A stretch of DNA of 64,000 nt from Euglena gracilis (Eukaryota; Euglenida; Euglenophyceae; Euglenales). Where the stretch lies: NCBI GenBank assembly GCA_039621445.1, contig CP154955.1:8482241-8546240 (forward strand), in the 5' to 3' direction. The stretch's first letter is position 1. The number at the start of each line of letters is the position of its first letter. The notes under the pieces were generated by a model. It did no database searches, had not been told where the DNA came from, and saw nothing but the letters and a program-made list of their open reading frames with translations. A program made the position numbers and the translations under genes. Shown piece after piece: positions 53,079-64,000 of the stretch.

Positions 53079-53839
53079 CATCTGGCCAAAATGGACAACA
53101 ATGTTCAAAAAGTGGTCTGTTTGCGCAATTCTGCCAAATTCTGCAAGTTTTCAAAATCCTGAAAATCCCTAAAAATACCGCAAAATTATATTGCATTATA
53201 AGTTTGTTTTGCTTTTTTTTGCAAGGAAGGTGAATACCGGACGCTTTTTGGTAACACGAGTCATCACAAAAAAATCATCACGAAGAACCATGAGCAATCA
53301 CGAGTCAGAATCAAGTTTTGTCTGCACGAATTGGTCAGAATCCCTAGTGGGGATTCTGATGAAGCAATATTGGAGAGATGTCGGACCACCAGGGTATTAA
53401 GTGAGCGGTGGTTTTGCGGGGGGGTCAGACCACCCCCCTCCCCCCCATTTTAGACCGAGGGGGAGGGGGTTCCAGGGACAGAGAGAACCTGGGGCCCGAA
53501 AATCGCGTGGAACACGCATTTTTTGAAAAATGAGTCACAACCTGCACCAAATTTTTCATCTTTTATTGGTGCGAAGCACCGGATAATTTTCATTGGGTGT
53601 TTTTTTCTTCAAGGCCCAAAAATTTCCGGCCCTTTGCAGCAGAATTTTTTTTGTACAGGGGGGGTACGACTCACCCCCACCCCTCCGGGGGGTCCAAACC
53701 CCCCCCGCGCTCATTTGACACCGCACAGACTATCCACTGGGCAGAGCTAAAAAAAGGGGAGAAGTGGTGTTTTTTGGCACAGTGAAGCATTGCATAAAAC
53801 TGTGTGCAGACCAGGCAATTGCTTAAACACTGACCGACC

Positions 53840-54175
53840 CCCCCCCCCCGGGGGTGGGTGGGTGGGTGACTTGTTATTTCAGAGTGACTGACTGGTTTTT
53901 GGCTCGGACCCCCTCCCCCCCCCCTCCCCGGGGGGGGGGGGGGGGTCGGCCAGGAGTGGGCAAAAGTGGCTTGAGTGACCCAGCTCCGAAGGCGCCGGAA
54001 AAATTTTTTGGCCTAAATTTGCCTAAAGTGATTGGAAAGTGGCCGTTTTTCTGAGTGGCCGACCCCCCCGGGGGGGGGGGGGGGTAGTGACTGGCTGGTT
54101 TTTTTGAAAATGAGTGACTGGTGGTTTTTAAAAAAGTGGAGTGACCCCCCCTCCCCCCGGTCGGTAAAAATTGTA
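53840..54175. repeat. GTGACTGACTGGTTTTTGG repeat, copy 2
   Basis: Same ordered blocks as 14067-14362, with long C-run/G-run pairs. Non-coding. Confidence 0.7.
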
Positions 54176-54330
54176 TGGTGCAGACCTAAGGTTCATGTCT
54201 AATGGTAATGTGTGAAGTGGTTTGCTTTGTTCCAACCAGTCAGTCACAGTCATTTGGGTCTTCATCCCCAGACTCTTTGTGGGCACATTATATTTCCTAT
54301 CCGAAGCAGTTTCCAACGAAAACAGCAAAA

Positions 54331-54478
54331 ATGTCCTCATACCGGCAATTGGGGAATTTCAACCCTCTCGAGGCGGCTGCACAGAACCAACTGCTGCCTG
54401 CACCTTCTGCTGCCACAATTTATTTTTTTTTCTATTTCCACCCAGGACTTTTTTTTGTCCCATCCCAGGCGCGCCAAT
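54331..54478 (+). CDS. Possible short coding exon, unknown
   Basis: ATG 54331 reads MSSYRQLGNFNPLEAAAQNQ, then LLPAPSAATIY, before a T-rich tract. The frame is also open upstream (FGSSSPDSLWAHYISYPKQF). It may be part of an exon, but splice sites are ambiguous and the family is unknown. Confidence 0.25.
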
Positions 54479-54579
54479 GAGCGTTCCCGCGCAATTCCTG
54501 TGCTCCCTTACGGGACTGGTGTGCTGCAACTCCCCACCCCGCTATCCAATGGGGACAGCTATCCAATGGAGTAATTGAC

Positions 54580-55530
54580 GACACACAAGAGTACACCTCA
54601 TAAGCTCCACGGCCGACAAAGGCAGTGGTTGTAGAATAATCCCAAATGAAGGGGGAGTCTCACGATGTGTGTGTCTCCATTGTTCTGTCAAAAACGGACC
54701 ATTGTTTCAGAAATTCCAGAAATTCCAAAGATAAGGCTTCATTTTTTGGATGCGTTATTCATAATTTGAAGCTTCCTTTTTTTGGGATTTTTTTCGGCCA
54801 AAAGAATTTTCATCCGGGAGGGTCCTCCCGAAGGTCCAAGCTTTTTTTTGCATTTGAGCAGAAATTGTCTCAAAATGGCATTTGACAAAAAAATTTAATG
54901 CAAAAAAGGGTAAAATACAAACAAACCACCTGTTTTTCTGTTTTTGTTGGGCAGTTTTTCGAGTCTGTGCTTTGTTTTTTGCTGAAAAGCAGCCGGGGTC
55001 TTATCAGGGGGAGCGCAGACACGTTTTTTTTTCCGCTTTTCCGTCGTGGAAGTCTTTTCTCAGCGATTTTGGTATTTTTCCTGAAACAGAATTTGACCGT
55101 TAAAATTACCACTTTTTGATCCCTGGACCAGAATTTTGTCAATTTTTTGTCATTTCAGCATTTTTTCTGGTCATCACACTGCTTATTTCATGAAGAAAAA
55201 AAAATCTCAGCAGAGCCAAAATTTTTACAAGTGCTCTCCACCAGATCCGGAGGGAGCTCCCAAAGGATTTGATATGCAATTTGCGTTTATTTTGTGTTTA
55301 TTTGCATTTTTCTTTGCATTTTTTCCGTCGTTTTTTTTTTGAGTACATGTTGGGTCTCCTGGTCGGTCTTATTAGGGGTTAGGGTTTTGGTCATCTGAAT
55401 TTCAATATTATTATTATCAGTGCATATTTATTTGTGGCAATTCTAACGTCACACCAAACCTTAAATTTTTCCGAAACAAAAATTTCGAGATTTTATTTAT
55501 TATGGGACAGTTGCTCCAAGTGTGAGAATC
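54580..55530. other. AT-rich gap, nothing recognised
   Basis: No exon, repeat family or element ends were found. Confidence 0.45.
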
Positions 55531-55534
55531 GAAC

Positions 55535-55826
55535 GGCAGCCATATTTTAAATGGCCCCCCGAGGGGGGGGGAGGGGGGGCATTTAGAGTGTCCAGGGGGT
55601 CAAAATAGTTTCTTTTGTGTTAATGATGGAATAGGGTTAGGTGCGCGACTTAGGGTTAGGGTTAGGCCTAATTTATAGACGGGTTAGGTGTGCAAGTTAG
55701 GCCTAATCCTAACCCTAAGTCGTGCACCTAACCCTATTCCATCACTAAAGCAAAAAAAAATTACTGCCCCCTGGACACTCTAAATGGCCCCCTTTGGGGG
55801 GGGGGGGCATTTAGAATATGGCTGCC
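55535..55826. mobile_element. GGCAGC foldback element with telomere-like core, copy 3, 8-bp TSD
   Basis: Ends GGCAGCCATATTTTAAATGG (with mirror CCATATTC-variant GGCTGCC at the right) are flanked by perfect AATCGAAC duplications at 55527-55534 and 55827-55834. The interior contains GACTTAGGGTTAGGGTTAGG and its inverted partner CCTAACCCTAAGTC. It starts with TTAATGATGGAATAGG as in copy 2. Non-coding. Confidence 0.9.
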
Positions 55827-55834
55827 AATCGAAC

Positions 55835-56974
55835 ATGCCAAAAATGGAGACAAAAATATTGATATTTTTTTAAGAATTCAATTTTTGAATTTACAGTTTC
55901 AGGTGCCTCGGTTTTATGTTCTTGGTGGAGAAATTTGCTGAAACCAAGAGCATAGGATCCCCACCTAACCAGACCCACAATGATTTGCCATTTGTGCCAT
56001 TCAAGTTGTTTAAAATAATTTTATTTTTTCTGGAGGTCAAAAGTCAGTTCACAGATGGCAATGATATTTAGTCTATCACAGCAAAAAAGAATTCAAGCCG
56101 CAGTAATTTCGCATTTCAGAATATATTGGGCTATTTTAGTCCACTTTAGCCATGTTAGCCCATTTTTGCTGAAGGTTCTTCGTTGCAATGTGATCAGAGA
56201 AATGCATTGGATTGAAATGGGTATCGCAATTTTTTATTATCATCGTTGTTAGCAATTATCACTCAAGTGGACGTGAAACGTGTCTGTTCGTTTGTCCGAG
56301 TGGGAGTTTTGTGGGCTGGAGAGGCCGGCTGAGATGTTTGGGGATTATGGATTTGGGTAGAAATTTATTATTTGGATCAAAATATAAGTCTTGTGGGGCT
56401 GTGCTCCTCCACCAACGTCCACCAAATCTACCGTTTGCCGCCCACACATGCAAAAGATGTTGGAAGTTTTCGCCTGAATGATTTCGGTTGTTCGCAAAAA
56501 AATTGTTCTGCGACAGAAATTTTCCCATTTTTGGCCATTTTCGGCCATTTTCGGCCGCTTGAGCTCTATAGCCCTATAGCTTGGTGAGCTATAGGTGACA
56601 GGTCGCGCGGGCCGAAAGCTTCATGGGTGGGGGGTAATTGCCATCTGTGGAATTCCTGGTTTGTCACTCATGCACCTCATACAGGGGCAGTGTAATTATT
56701 TGGTTCGGGAAGGGAAAACCATAGACATTGTTTATTTTTTTCCTCAGAAAAGGGTTTTTGTGTCCGCCATTTTACCCGTCTTTTTTATGTGTCGTCCAAA
56801 ATCTTTTCTGGCGTACTTTTTTCCTGCAGTCAATTCTTTCCGTTCAGAATTTATTTATGAGTATGTCTGGCATGTTTTTTTGGGATGTGCATTTATGAAA
56901 ATCGCCTAAAAAAGGTGGTAAAATGTCACCTGGACTACAGGTGCCGCTGACCTGTTCGTCTCCATTCTTTGCAG
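55835..56974. other. Intergenic/intron, one GGCCATTTTC repeat
   Basis: No exon is recognised; a short GGCCATTTTC repeat lies at 56535-56560. Confidence 0.45.
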
Positions 56975-57024
56975 CTGATGGTGGACCCGGTGTTCCTGGC
57001 GCCGTGCGGCCACCACTTTGACCG
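56975..57024 (+). CDS. RING/U-box-type zinc-finger exon, first half
   Basis: After CATTCTTTGCAG it reads LMVDPVFLAPCGHHFDRPSL. D-P-V-x-x-x-CGH-x-F-x-R is the central part of U-box and many RING domains of ubiquitin ligases. The preceding CPIC half was not found upstream. The donor is uncertain; CC|GTCCCTG resembles other donors here but leaves phase 2. Confidence 0.6.
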
Positions 57025-57185
57025 GCCGTCCCTGCCGCCCGCCACCGCCACCTCCCCAAGCCATGCAATCACTAAGCCGCTGGCCAACCCCTCCAGGGGC
57101 CTGACTGGTGTTTGGAAGAAGTGTAAGTGACCTGCGGAAATGAAAATTAAGGTTGTATGCCCCCGGCGCCCGGCACCCCTTCCAG

Positions 57186-57239
57186 TGCCCGATCTGTGGG
57201 GAGGAGGTCGTGAGCGTCGCCCCCGCCCGAGCACTTAAA
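57186..57239 (+). CDS. RING/U-box-type zinc-finger exon, second half
   Basis: Eighteen codons, phase 0/0, between CCCTTCCAG and AAA|GTGTGC: CPICGEEVVSVAPARALK. CPIC-x-x-x-V plus a downstream NRAL-like ARALK helix is the typical end of RING/U-box domains. Together with the previous exon it suggests a ubiquitin E3 ligase or related zinc-finger protein. Confidence 0.6.
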
Positions 57240-58384
57240 GTGTGCACCTTTCTGTCCCTCACGACCCCCCTTTGAGACATGAGAACCCGTGTTCTCACCA
57301 AATTTGTCCGGAGGTGCATTCCCCCATCCATGTTCGCACCAACCACGATGAGGATAATGATATTTCTTGTTGGGGGGAGGGGGGGTATGTGGGAGGTGTT
57401 CAAGGATTGGTATTGTTTTTCTTCAGCTGTTTCCTGGGCTAAATGGATGGACAATGTGTCAGTACGTCCGTGCGTCTGTCTGTGTGTCTTTGTGTTTGTG
57501 TATGTATGTTGCGGAGAGTTGAAAGCAAGGTCATCAGGTGTTCATTTGACCAATGCATATTTTCTATTTACCCCCCCCCGACAAAGCACCACCCTGGTTT
57601 TTACTCATCTTTTTAAAGGTCATCTTCTTGGGGAGGCTTATCATGTTTATTCTCAAAAAAATTTGATATTTTCGAAATTTTCAGAACTTCTGAAGCCTGA
57701 TCTGTGAGATATTGTCAGTTCAACAGTGGACCTCCAAAATAAGGGAAATTTTTCAGCAAAAGTATTTTTTGCGGTCAAAATCCGCTTGTTAACCCCCCCG
57801 GTTCTTACACGTATTCTGGCAAATTAAGCCCCCCCCCCGGTCTTTAACCATCTTTTCCACTTCTTTGACGAGGGTGGAGGGGCCAAAAAAAAAAAACGCA
57901 CACAATATTTCCAAGCTTGGGTTATACACTGTCGTTTGACAGTATTAAATTCAAGGGTGACTGTCAGAAGGATGAGACCAAGGAGGTTTAAAACCACCTC
58001 GGCACCCCTCGCTTTGACTTGCAAAAACAACTCCACCTTTCTCCTAATAGTTGTCGGAGGGGGAGAGTTCCTATGTTCTTCCATTGCCAAAATGCCTCTG
58101 GTCAAACAACTAAGATACTCTTGGACGCCGCAGAAGACGATAATTTCCGTTGATTAAAGTTGTCAAACGGAACATAAACGGAGCATAAACAGAACAGTGC
58201 TCATTGCTCGAAAGGCAGTGAGTTTTCTTATAAAACTAATAAAAACTATTTTTTTTTTGAATTTGAAGAATTCATAATGATGATTGACAATTGATAATGA
58301 TTGTGCGGCCGTTTCTTTAAACTCAAGTCGGTTGGAAGGCCACCACATGGGCTGCCACCCACCAGCCCCTTGCCATCGCCACAG
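57240..58384. other. Intron-like, nothing recognised
   Basis: Intron-like sequence with no exon bearing clear splice sites and homology. Confidence 0.4.
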
Positions 58385-58476
58385 GAACTGATAGAGTCCT
58401 GGGGCCGCCCCAGCAGTCCTGTCCAAAATTCCTCGACCGCCCCCGCCGCACTGCAGCGGCCGAACACCACCCCCAG
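58385..58476 (+). CDS. Ser/Pro-rich internal exon, unknown protein
   Basis: Ninety-two bases between GCCATCGCCACAG and CCCCCAG|GTGTGT, ending in phase 2: ELIESWGRPSSPVQNSSTAP, then AALQRPNTTP. It looks like a disordered linker, presumably of the gene that starts near the RING-like exons or the next gene downstream. Confidence 0.5.
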
Positions 58477-59721
58477 GTGTGTCGCCGGCCACCGTCGTCG
58501 TCGTCGGCGGGTTGGAACGCCGTCTTTTTTGCGCCTATGAGTGGTGCTGGGAAAACGCCAGCTGACCGTTGACGGCCGAACGGATTTGCCCACATGTGCA
58601 TGAACAGCATTTATTTTACTGTCCAGACAAAAGTGGCGGGAAGCAAAACTGATCGGTGGCCACCCAATTTCCCATCATTTTTTCCTTGTCATCCCCCCGC
58701 GTACCCGTGCAATTTTGAGTTGTCTTTTTTCCAAAAAAAAAAAAGCTCATCACAAGTGGGGGAAATTGCTACCATTTCTGTGAAAGCTAAGATTTCGCAT
58801 CATTAATTAATTTCCCATCATTAGCAACAAATCATAGTTTTTTCCAGAATGAAAATTTCGTCATTTTTCCTGGCATTTTACTTCATTTTTGTTTCTCGTC
58901 ATTTTTGTCCGGATTGTGACTCAATCGCTTTTTTTACCTTCTCTTCCAACAGCGCGTCTAGAGGGGACCTGGACGCCCCCAGCCAATGCGCCCGCCCACA
59001 CTCTTGCGGGGATTTCAAAGTATGTTTGGGCTCTGCAGTCCCCACGCGGACGAGTCTATTTATCCGACAAAGTTTTTTTGTTCCTGGCCTCCGGGCTCCC
59101 TAAATGTCCGGTGTGTTTCTGCACATCAGCACCTGCTATTTCGCCCAAACCTTCCCAACCGGAGCTGCGCGGTAAACCCTCCGTGTGGTGGGTGGAAAGA
59201 GGGAGCGCCGCACGCCTGTCCCCGGGGGGGGGGGGGTCGGCCTCGTTTCCAGTGTTCCCACATTTCTAGGGCGCCGATTGTTTTTGTTTTGCCAATCGCC
59301 ATGGCGGGGTCGACCCCCTCTCCCCCCCCCCCGGTGTGCTGGGATGAAATTCGATGCTCTTGGAATAAATCTCAAAGAGCATCCAAAGTATGACCCTAAG
59401 GTGCAAAAAAAAGCTGGCAGGGTCAATTCTTGAGTTTGATATTACCAAATCATAAACCCACCCAAAAAAAATAACCCTCGGCCTGGGGTTTTGGATCGAG
59501 CATTGAATTCTTTATCGAGTTTTGTTATGCTGCATTTGTGTGTTCCGGGAGAGATTGCACTAGAAGTGCATATATACGTGCAGACTTGTTTCAGATCCCC
59601 CCCTCACGTACACCAAATTCTTCTTGCAAGTGACCAGCTGCTGAAACAGTGGCCTCCGGAGGGTTTTCCCACGGCGCAGGGCAGGTTCGACGGTGTCTCC
59701 TCTCCACCCCACCCCCCGCAG

Positions 59722-59866
59722 TTGCCGGTCCACCTGACGCCATGTGACCGCCGCCGCAGCCAGCAGTGCAATAGTGCCAGCGGTAGCCCAGCGGGCCGGC
59801 CGTCGCAGATGTCCCCGGACCGGGCAATCAGCTCGCCACACGGCGGGTGCATCCAATCCCCTGCCG
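59722..59866 (+). CDS. Ser/Arg/Pro-rich exon, unknown protein
   Basis: Opens after CACCCCCCGCAG: LPVHLTPCDRRRSQQCNSAS, then GSPAGRPSQMSPDRAISSPH. It is GC-rich and disorder-like, with SP phosphosite-like dipeptides. Phase does not directly join the 58385 exon. Confidence 0.45.
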
Positions 59867-60213
59867 TGTGTGGGTTTTATCCGCTGGATTGTTGTGTCGT
59901 TATTTATTTCATGTCATTCTAAAAAAGTAATTGGGCCGAAATTGAGGCTTTACATCAGGATTGGCTGTAAATTTAGGTGAAAAAGTATAGCCTTAACTCC
60001 ATAAATACCCCCCTGAGCCCCGCCCAATAATTTTCCCAACAGGATTTTCCCGTCATCCCATTCCCCCCTTCCAGAGTTATCCTTTTAGGTACCATCAGAA
60101 ACCAGAAATTAATTCAGCCTCCTGTGACTTGCTCCGGTGAATGATGAATGGCGTGTGTGTGTGCCGTTGGGTGGGTGGGTGGGTGGGTGTGCGTGTGCGC
60201 ACGCGTCGGTGTG

Positions 60214-60366
<153 letters not shown>

Positions 60367-60890
60367 GAATAGTAAAAGCCCCCAAAAGTCAGCCCCCTGC
60401 GGGATTTTTGGGGGAAATCCAAAAGGTGGACCCCCCCCCTATGAAATTGCCAATCAATGGGTTATTTCTGGGCATTCTTTGATTTTTCTCCATTTTGCAT
60501 TTGGTTAAATTTGCATTTTTGAGATTATTTTAGCGAATTGCCAAAAATTGTCCTATTTGACCTGGTTTTGGACTTTCCCGTGAATTTTTGATTCCAGATG
60601 ATCCAAGAAACCCAAGAAAGTTGACTAAATAAGCACCCCCCCCCGGATTTTCAGCAACGGACCCAAAAATAAAACCCAGGGTCTTATTTCAGGGGGGGGG
60701 GTGCAGCACACTGTGCCATGTGTTGCGGCATCACTTGCACTGTCGTATTCTGTCGCACGGTGCATCAGGAGTTTTACAGTGGGTTCGAGTTCGTCGTTGA
60801 ATTGCAATATACCTACACATTGCAACCTTTCAACCCATATTGCAACGCTGTCATTTAAGTTCCCTGGTATTCCCTCCCCTCCCCCCGCAG

Positions 60891-60920
60891 CAAGTTCTCT
60901 TACGGACTCACCTGGGGAAA
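60891..60920 (+). CDS. Possible short exon, Fab1/PIKfyve-like peptide
   Basis: After a pyrimidine tract and CCCCCGCAG the frame reads KFSYGLTWGKFLLEIQ, with a GT inside it. The S-F/Y-G-x-x-x-GKFLEL-like look recalls the segment after the chaperonin-like domain of PIKfyve/Fab1 lipid kinases (commonly SFGKFLEL). The match is too short to name the gene. Confidence 0.2.
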
Positions 60921-61088
60921 GTTCTTGTTGGAAATTCAGTCAATTGCCTGTCCAGGATGTGTTCACCTGGGGCGGGACTTGGTACTTTGCCACGCAGCAA
61001 CTTCTCCGCGTGTGTGGGGGGGGGGTATGTGGTACCCCTAGACGGGCGCTGGCAAGTTGCTCGCTGTGTGTGCCGCCCCCTCCAACAG

Positions 61089-61224
61089 TGGCCTCAACGG
61101 CAGCCGCAGCAGCATCGGCCACCTCGAGTCGTTCACCTTCGGCCTCCCCACCGCCCCTTCCTCCGCGGAGCCGACCAGCCCCATGAGCACCTCCAACAGT
61201 GGCCCCACTGCGGAGGATTTGAAG
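61089..61224 (+). CDS. Ser/Thr/Pro-rich exon, unknown protein
   Basis: Between CCTCCAACAG and AAG|GTTTGG it reads GLNGSRSSIGHLESFTFGLP, then TAPSSAEPTSPMSTSNSGPT and AEDLK. High third-position GC and good splice sites support coding; the region is disordered. It probably belongs to the same gene as its neighbours. Confidence 0.55.
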
Positions 61225-62065
61225 GTTTGGGCGTGCCGTGTGTTCGTTTCTCAACTTCCGCCTGGGCTTTATGTGCAGTCTGTTCAAGCCCTTGGCAGCT
61301 ATCCAGGTCCATCTGAATGTGGACAGTCGGCGCATGTGCTATTCGGCTTTGTTGATGGAATATTGGCCTGCATTTTGTTTGCATAAAAGTCATTCTACAA
61401 GTCGCCTTTTTTTGTGGGACCATTTGTTGTTTTGATCTATCGCAATGAATTCTTAAGCAAGGGTCGTGATATTTTTTTTTTAAGCTATGACCCCATATTA
61501 TCACCCCAATTATTCCTATCCGGCCGATTGGAATTGTTTGATCACGGAACATTTATTCCCATGGCAAAATTTTACAAGGAGATTTAGTGAGAAAGTCCAA
61601 AATTTGTTTCCAATTAATGTTGACTCATTGCTTGTTCCCAAATTCATAACGAGACCGTCCAAAAGTGTTTTCATCCCCCCAAAAGCAAGATCCTCGGTGA
61701 ACTTTGTGGTCCAGTTTCAGATTTTCCCCCTGAAATTTTCGGCCGAAAACAACAGGGAGGTCCAAAAACAGGAAGGAACAAAAATTTTAACTTTTTTATT
61801 TTTTCAATTTAACCGATTTTTAAAAATGAACGAAAACCGTCTCCAACTTTGAGCAGATGAAAACGGCGAAAGAAAATCAGTAAATCGTTTTTAAAAAAAA
61901 GAAACAAAAAATACAAAAAATCACATATTTTGCCTCTGGGGGTCATAATTTTCTAAAATTGTGAGAGTGTTCTATCTTTCAAGTCTTTTTTTACCTGAGA
62001 AGGTATTTTCATCAAATGTTTTCTCAAGGAGCCGAAAGTCCGGGGGGAGCATAGCACATATTAAT
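61225..62065. other. Intron-like, nothing recognised
   Basis: AT-rich sequence without element ends or exons. Confidence 0.4.
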
Positions 62066-62476
62066 CAGGCTTTTGCTTAAGGGTTCGCAGTGCCCCCCGG
62101 GGGGGTATTCCAAATTTGGCTAGTGGGAATTCTGGTGGACCCCCCCCGACCCAGGGGTGGGGGGTCCGCTAGCAGGGCTAGCCAGTGGAAAATATTTTTC
62201 CTGTGACCGGCGCAAAGGTCCCGAAATGGGACCCCCCCCCAAATGGCCAAAAACGTCCATTTGTGGTCATTTTTGGGATATTTCGGGACAAAATCAGCCA
62301 AGAAAACCTCATTTCCACCTCGGAGCGCAGCTGGAGGGCTGAATTTTTTTCCAGTCAGGGGGCTCCCTGGACTCCCGGGGAAGGGGGGGGGGGTCTAGCT
62401 AGTCCATTTTTTTCCTGTGTCTAGTAAAATGCCTTGCCAGTGGACCTCCCCCGCGGGGTCTTTAAGCAATGGCCAG
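62066..62476. mobile_element. CAGGCTTTTGCTTAAG element, copy 2
   Basis: Begins CAGGCTTTTGCTTAAGGG and ends TCTTTAAGCAATGGCCAG, an imperfect mirror. Flanks ATATTAAT and ATTCTAAT look like a decayed 8-bp duplication. The interior has the CGCTAGCAGGGCTAGCC palindrome and paired G/C runs, as in 28700-28915. Confidence 0.75.
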
Positions 62477-62538
62477 ATTCTAATCAAATCAGCTCTCGGA
62501 TTTCTTCGACCTTCATATAAGCGGGAATGTCCACCCAG

Positions 62539-62626
62539 GTGCTGGAAGAGCAACTCCGGTCGTTGGAGGAGGTTGGGCGGCGCAACAGCCCTGTGGGCAG
62601 GCAGCGGATGCGGCACTTCGACGCCG
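62539..62626 (+). CDS. Coiled-coil-like exon, unknown protein
   Basis: Between TCCACCCAG and GCCG|GTGGAG it reads VLEEQLRSLEEVGRRNSPVG, then RQRMRHFDA. The Leu/Glu heptad-like start followed by a basic stretch suggests a linker or coiled coil. Good splice sites. Confidence 0.55.
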
Positions 62627-63034
62627 GTGGAGACATAAATTCAATGTTTTTGTCCGCCTGGAAACCCAGCGACCTGAAAAGAAACCGGCCACGGCATGCC
62701 GCAAGGATTGTAGCTTTGTTTACCCCCCTCCCGGCCGGCTCGCAGTAATGTGCCGTGTATCACAGTGTCCAAATGCTTATGGCATCGGGGCACTGAGAAA
62801 CTCATCGACAAAATCAGATTGTCCGAGTGATCACCAGCAGTGTGAGGTCATTTGTTCGCAATTTTCATTGTGGTTTTCTGATATCACAATTCTTGTGAAA
62901 GTTTGAGGGATTATTGGATTGTGATACAACAAAGTCCAAGTCCTGTGACTCATAAGTTGACCTCGAAGGCGATGTGACGGTGGATTCTTGCATTTTTTTC
63001 ACCCGAATTCCCAAGTTTTTTACGAGCAAGTCAG

Positions 63035-63186
63035 CATTGAGATTTTGCTGGAGGGCACCTGTCTCTTTCGAACACATCCCTGCGTGGTGTCGTGGAACAT
63101 CGTGAACGACCGCCTCATGGAGCTCCGGAACCGCCGCAACACGATGCCCAGCCTGTCGCCCACCCACAAGCGGCTGTCTGTGGACT
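63035..63186 (+). CDS. Internal or last exon, unknown protein
   Basis: After AGCAAGTCAG it reads IEILLEGTCLFRTHPCVVSW, then NIVNDRLMELRNRRNTMPSL and SPTHKRLSVDC. It ends at a T|GTATGT donor, or at the in-frame TAA 63192-63194 if it is the last exon. The WN-x-VNDRLMELRNRR helix looks structured; the family is not recognised. Confidence 0.5.
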
Positions 63187-63469
63187 GTATGTAAAGCTTG
63201 TTGAGCAATGTCCGCCATGGCACCCCAATCTGGACATGAGACAAAACCGTCAGCCTTCGATTGTGTTTGGTTGGGGAGCCAGACACTTCAACTTTTAGGC
63301 ATTGGGAATATTGGAGGAGGTAGGAAATGTGGAGGAGTGACGTGAGGTGGCCTGTGGGTGCCCCTTGGAAACCAAGGCCGCCTTCTTAACCCAGCATGTG
63401 GCAACACAGTGCGTATGGGAGTCTCCCACCCCACCTTCAACCCGGTGCCCTCCCTGTTTTACCGAGAGC

Positions 63470-63709
63470 ACCGATTTTGAGGCCCCGGGTGGGGGGTGAG
63501 GAAGGCAGTCCCCTTCCATGTGGCAACCCCCAAGGGCCTTGTGGGTGCCCCGTCGGTGGCGGGGTTTTAGCCAATTTTGGCTTTTTTTGGTACAAAGTGC
63601 CGAAAAAATGTTGACCCTGAAATTGATCTTCAAAATGCGGCTCCTCCGACCCCCCCCCCCAGGGGCACTCCTGAGTGGGGGGGAATCCCCGATCAAAAAA
63701 AAATCCCTG
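63470..63709. mobile_element. Possible diverged CAGGGG-type MITE
   Basis: Contains GCCGAAAAAATGTTGACC, G-run/C-run pairs and ends AAAAAAAAATCCCTGC; the left end is unclear. It resembles the CAGGGG-T-run family in reverse only loosely. Confidence 0.35.
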
Positions 63710-63778
63710 CACACTGCCCACCATCAGATTTTTGGAAATTCTATGCCTGCCACCTGGCGGCGCAGATGCGCGCGTGCG

Positions 63779-64000
<222 letters not shown>

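Overview
The window is nuclear DNA from a complex eukaryote, probably a protist or alga with a large, transposon-rich genome. GC-rich exons of mostly 50-150 bp are separated by introns of 0.3-3 kb, mostly with GT-AG ends. Those introns are packed with dinucleotide arrays, G/C homopolymer tracts and miniature transposons. I cannot fix the lineage: the canonical splice sites argue mildly against a dinoflagellate, and nothing else is diagnostic. Genes had to be read as chains of exons, by protein similarity recalled from family knowledge plus splice-phase bookkeeping. All recognised host genes lie on the + strand.

Layout. 1-1170 is AT-rich microsatellite with a small foldback element. The last exon of a biosynthetic threonine dehydratase ends at 1466. 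2517-5250 is a 2.73 kb inverted-repeat transposon with a 5-bp target duplication, studded with about 18 copies of a 16-bp palindrome and holding a 195-bp-arm hairpin. 5.8-10.4 kb holds GC-rich probable exons, including two phase-matched exons of an unknown membrane protein. 11.2-11.6 kb is a broken retroelement aspartic protease. About 11.73-31.10 kb is the best-supported gene, a cytosolic-type arginyl-tRNA synthetase in about 17 recovered exons. Its introns hold a Tc1/mariner-like element (14441-15804), a terminal-inverted-repeat element with a SAM-like ORF set in a GT array (16456-17745), a 15-bp minisatellite and two coding-looking exons that do not belong to the synthetase. 32.06-37.84 kb carries a peroxiredoxin-like AhpC/TSA-family gene. 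A 1-kb hAT-like element sits in its last intron, and its 8-bp target duplication reproduces the 3' splice site. 44.46-51 kb carries exons of an mTERF-family gene. From about 56.97 kb to the right edge lies a RING/U-box-like exon pair followed by Ser/Pro-rich and coiled-coil exons of one or more unresolved genes.

The four identified genes (amino-acid biosynthesis, tRNA charging, redox, organelle gene expression) are ordinary housekeeping genes and show no operon-like logic. The unusual content is the mobile DNA: at least eight distinct inverted-repeat families, several with readable 8-bp, 5-bp or TA target duplications, and many with G-run/C-run cores that would fold as hairpins or quadruplexes.
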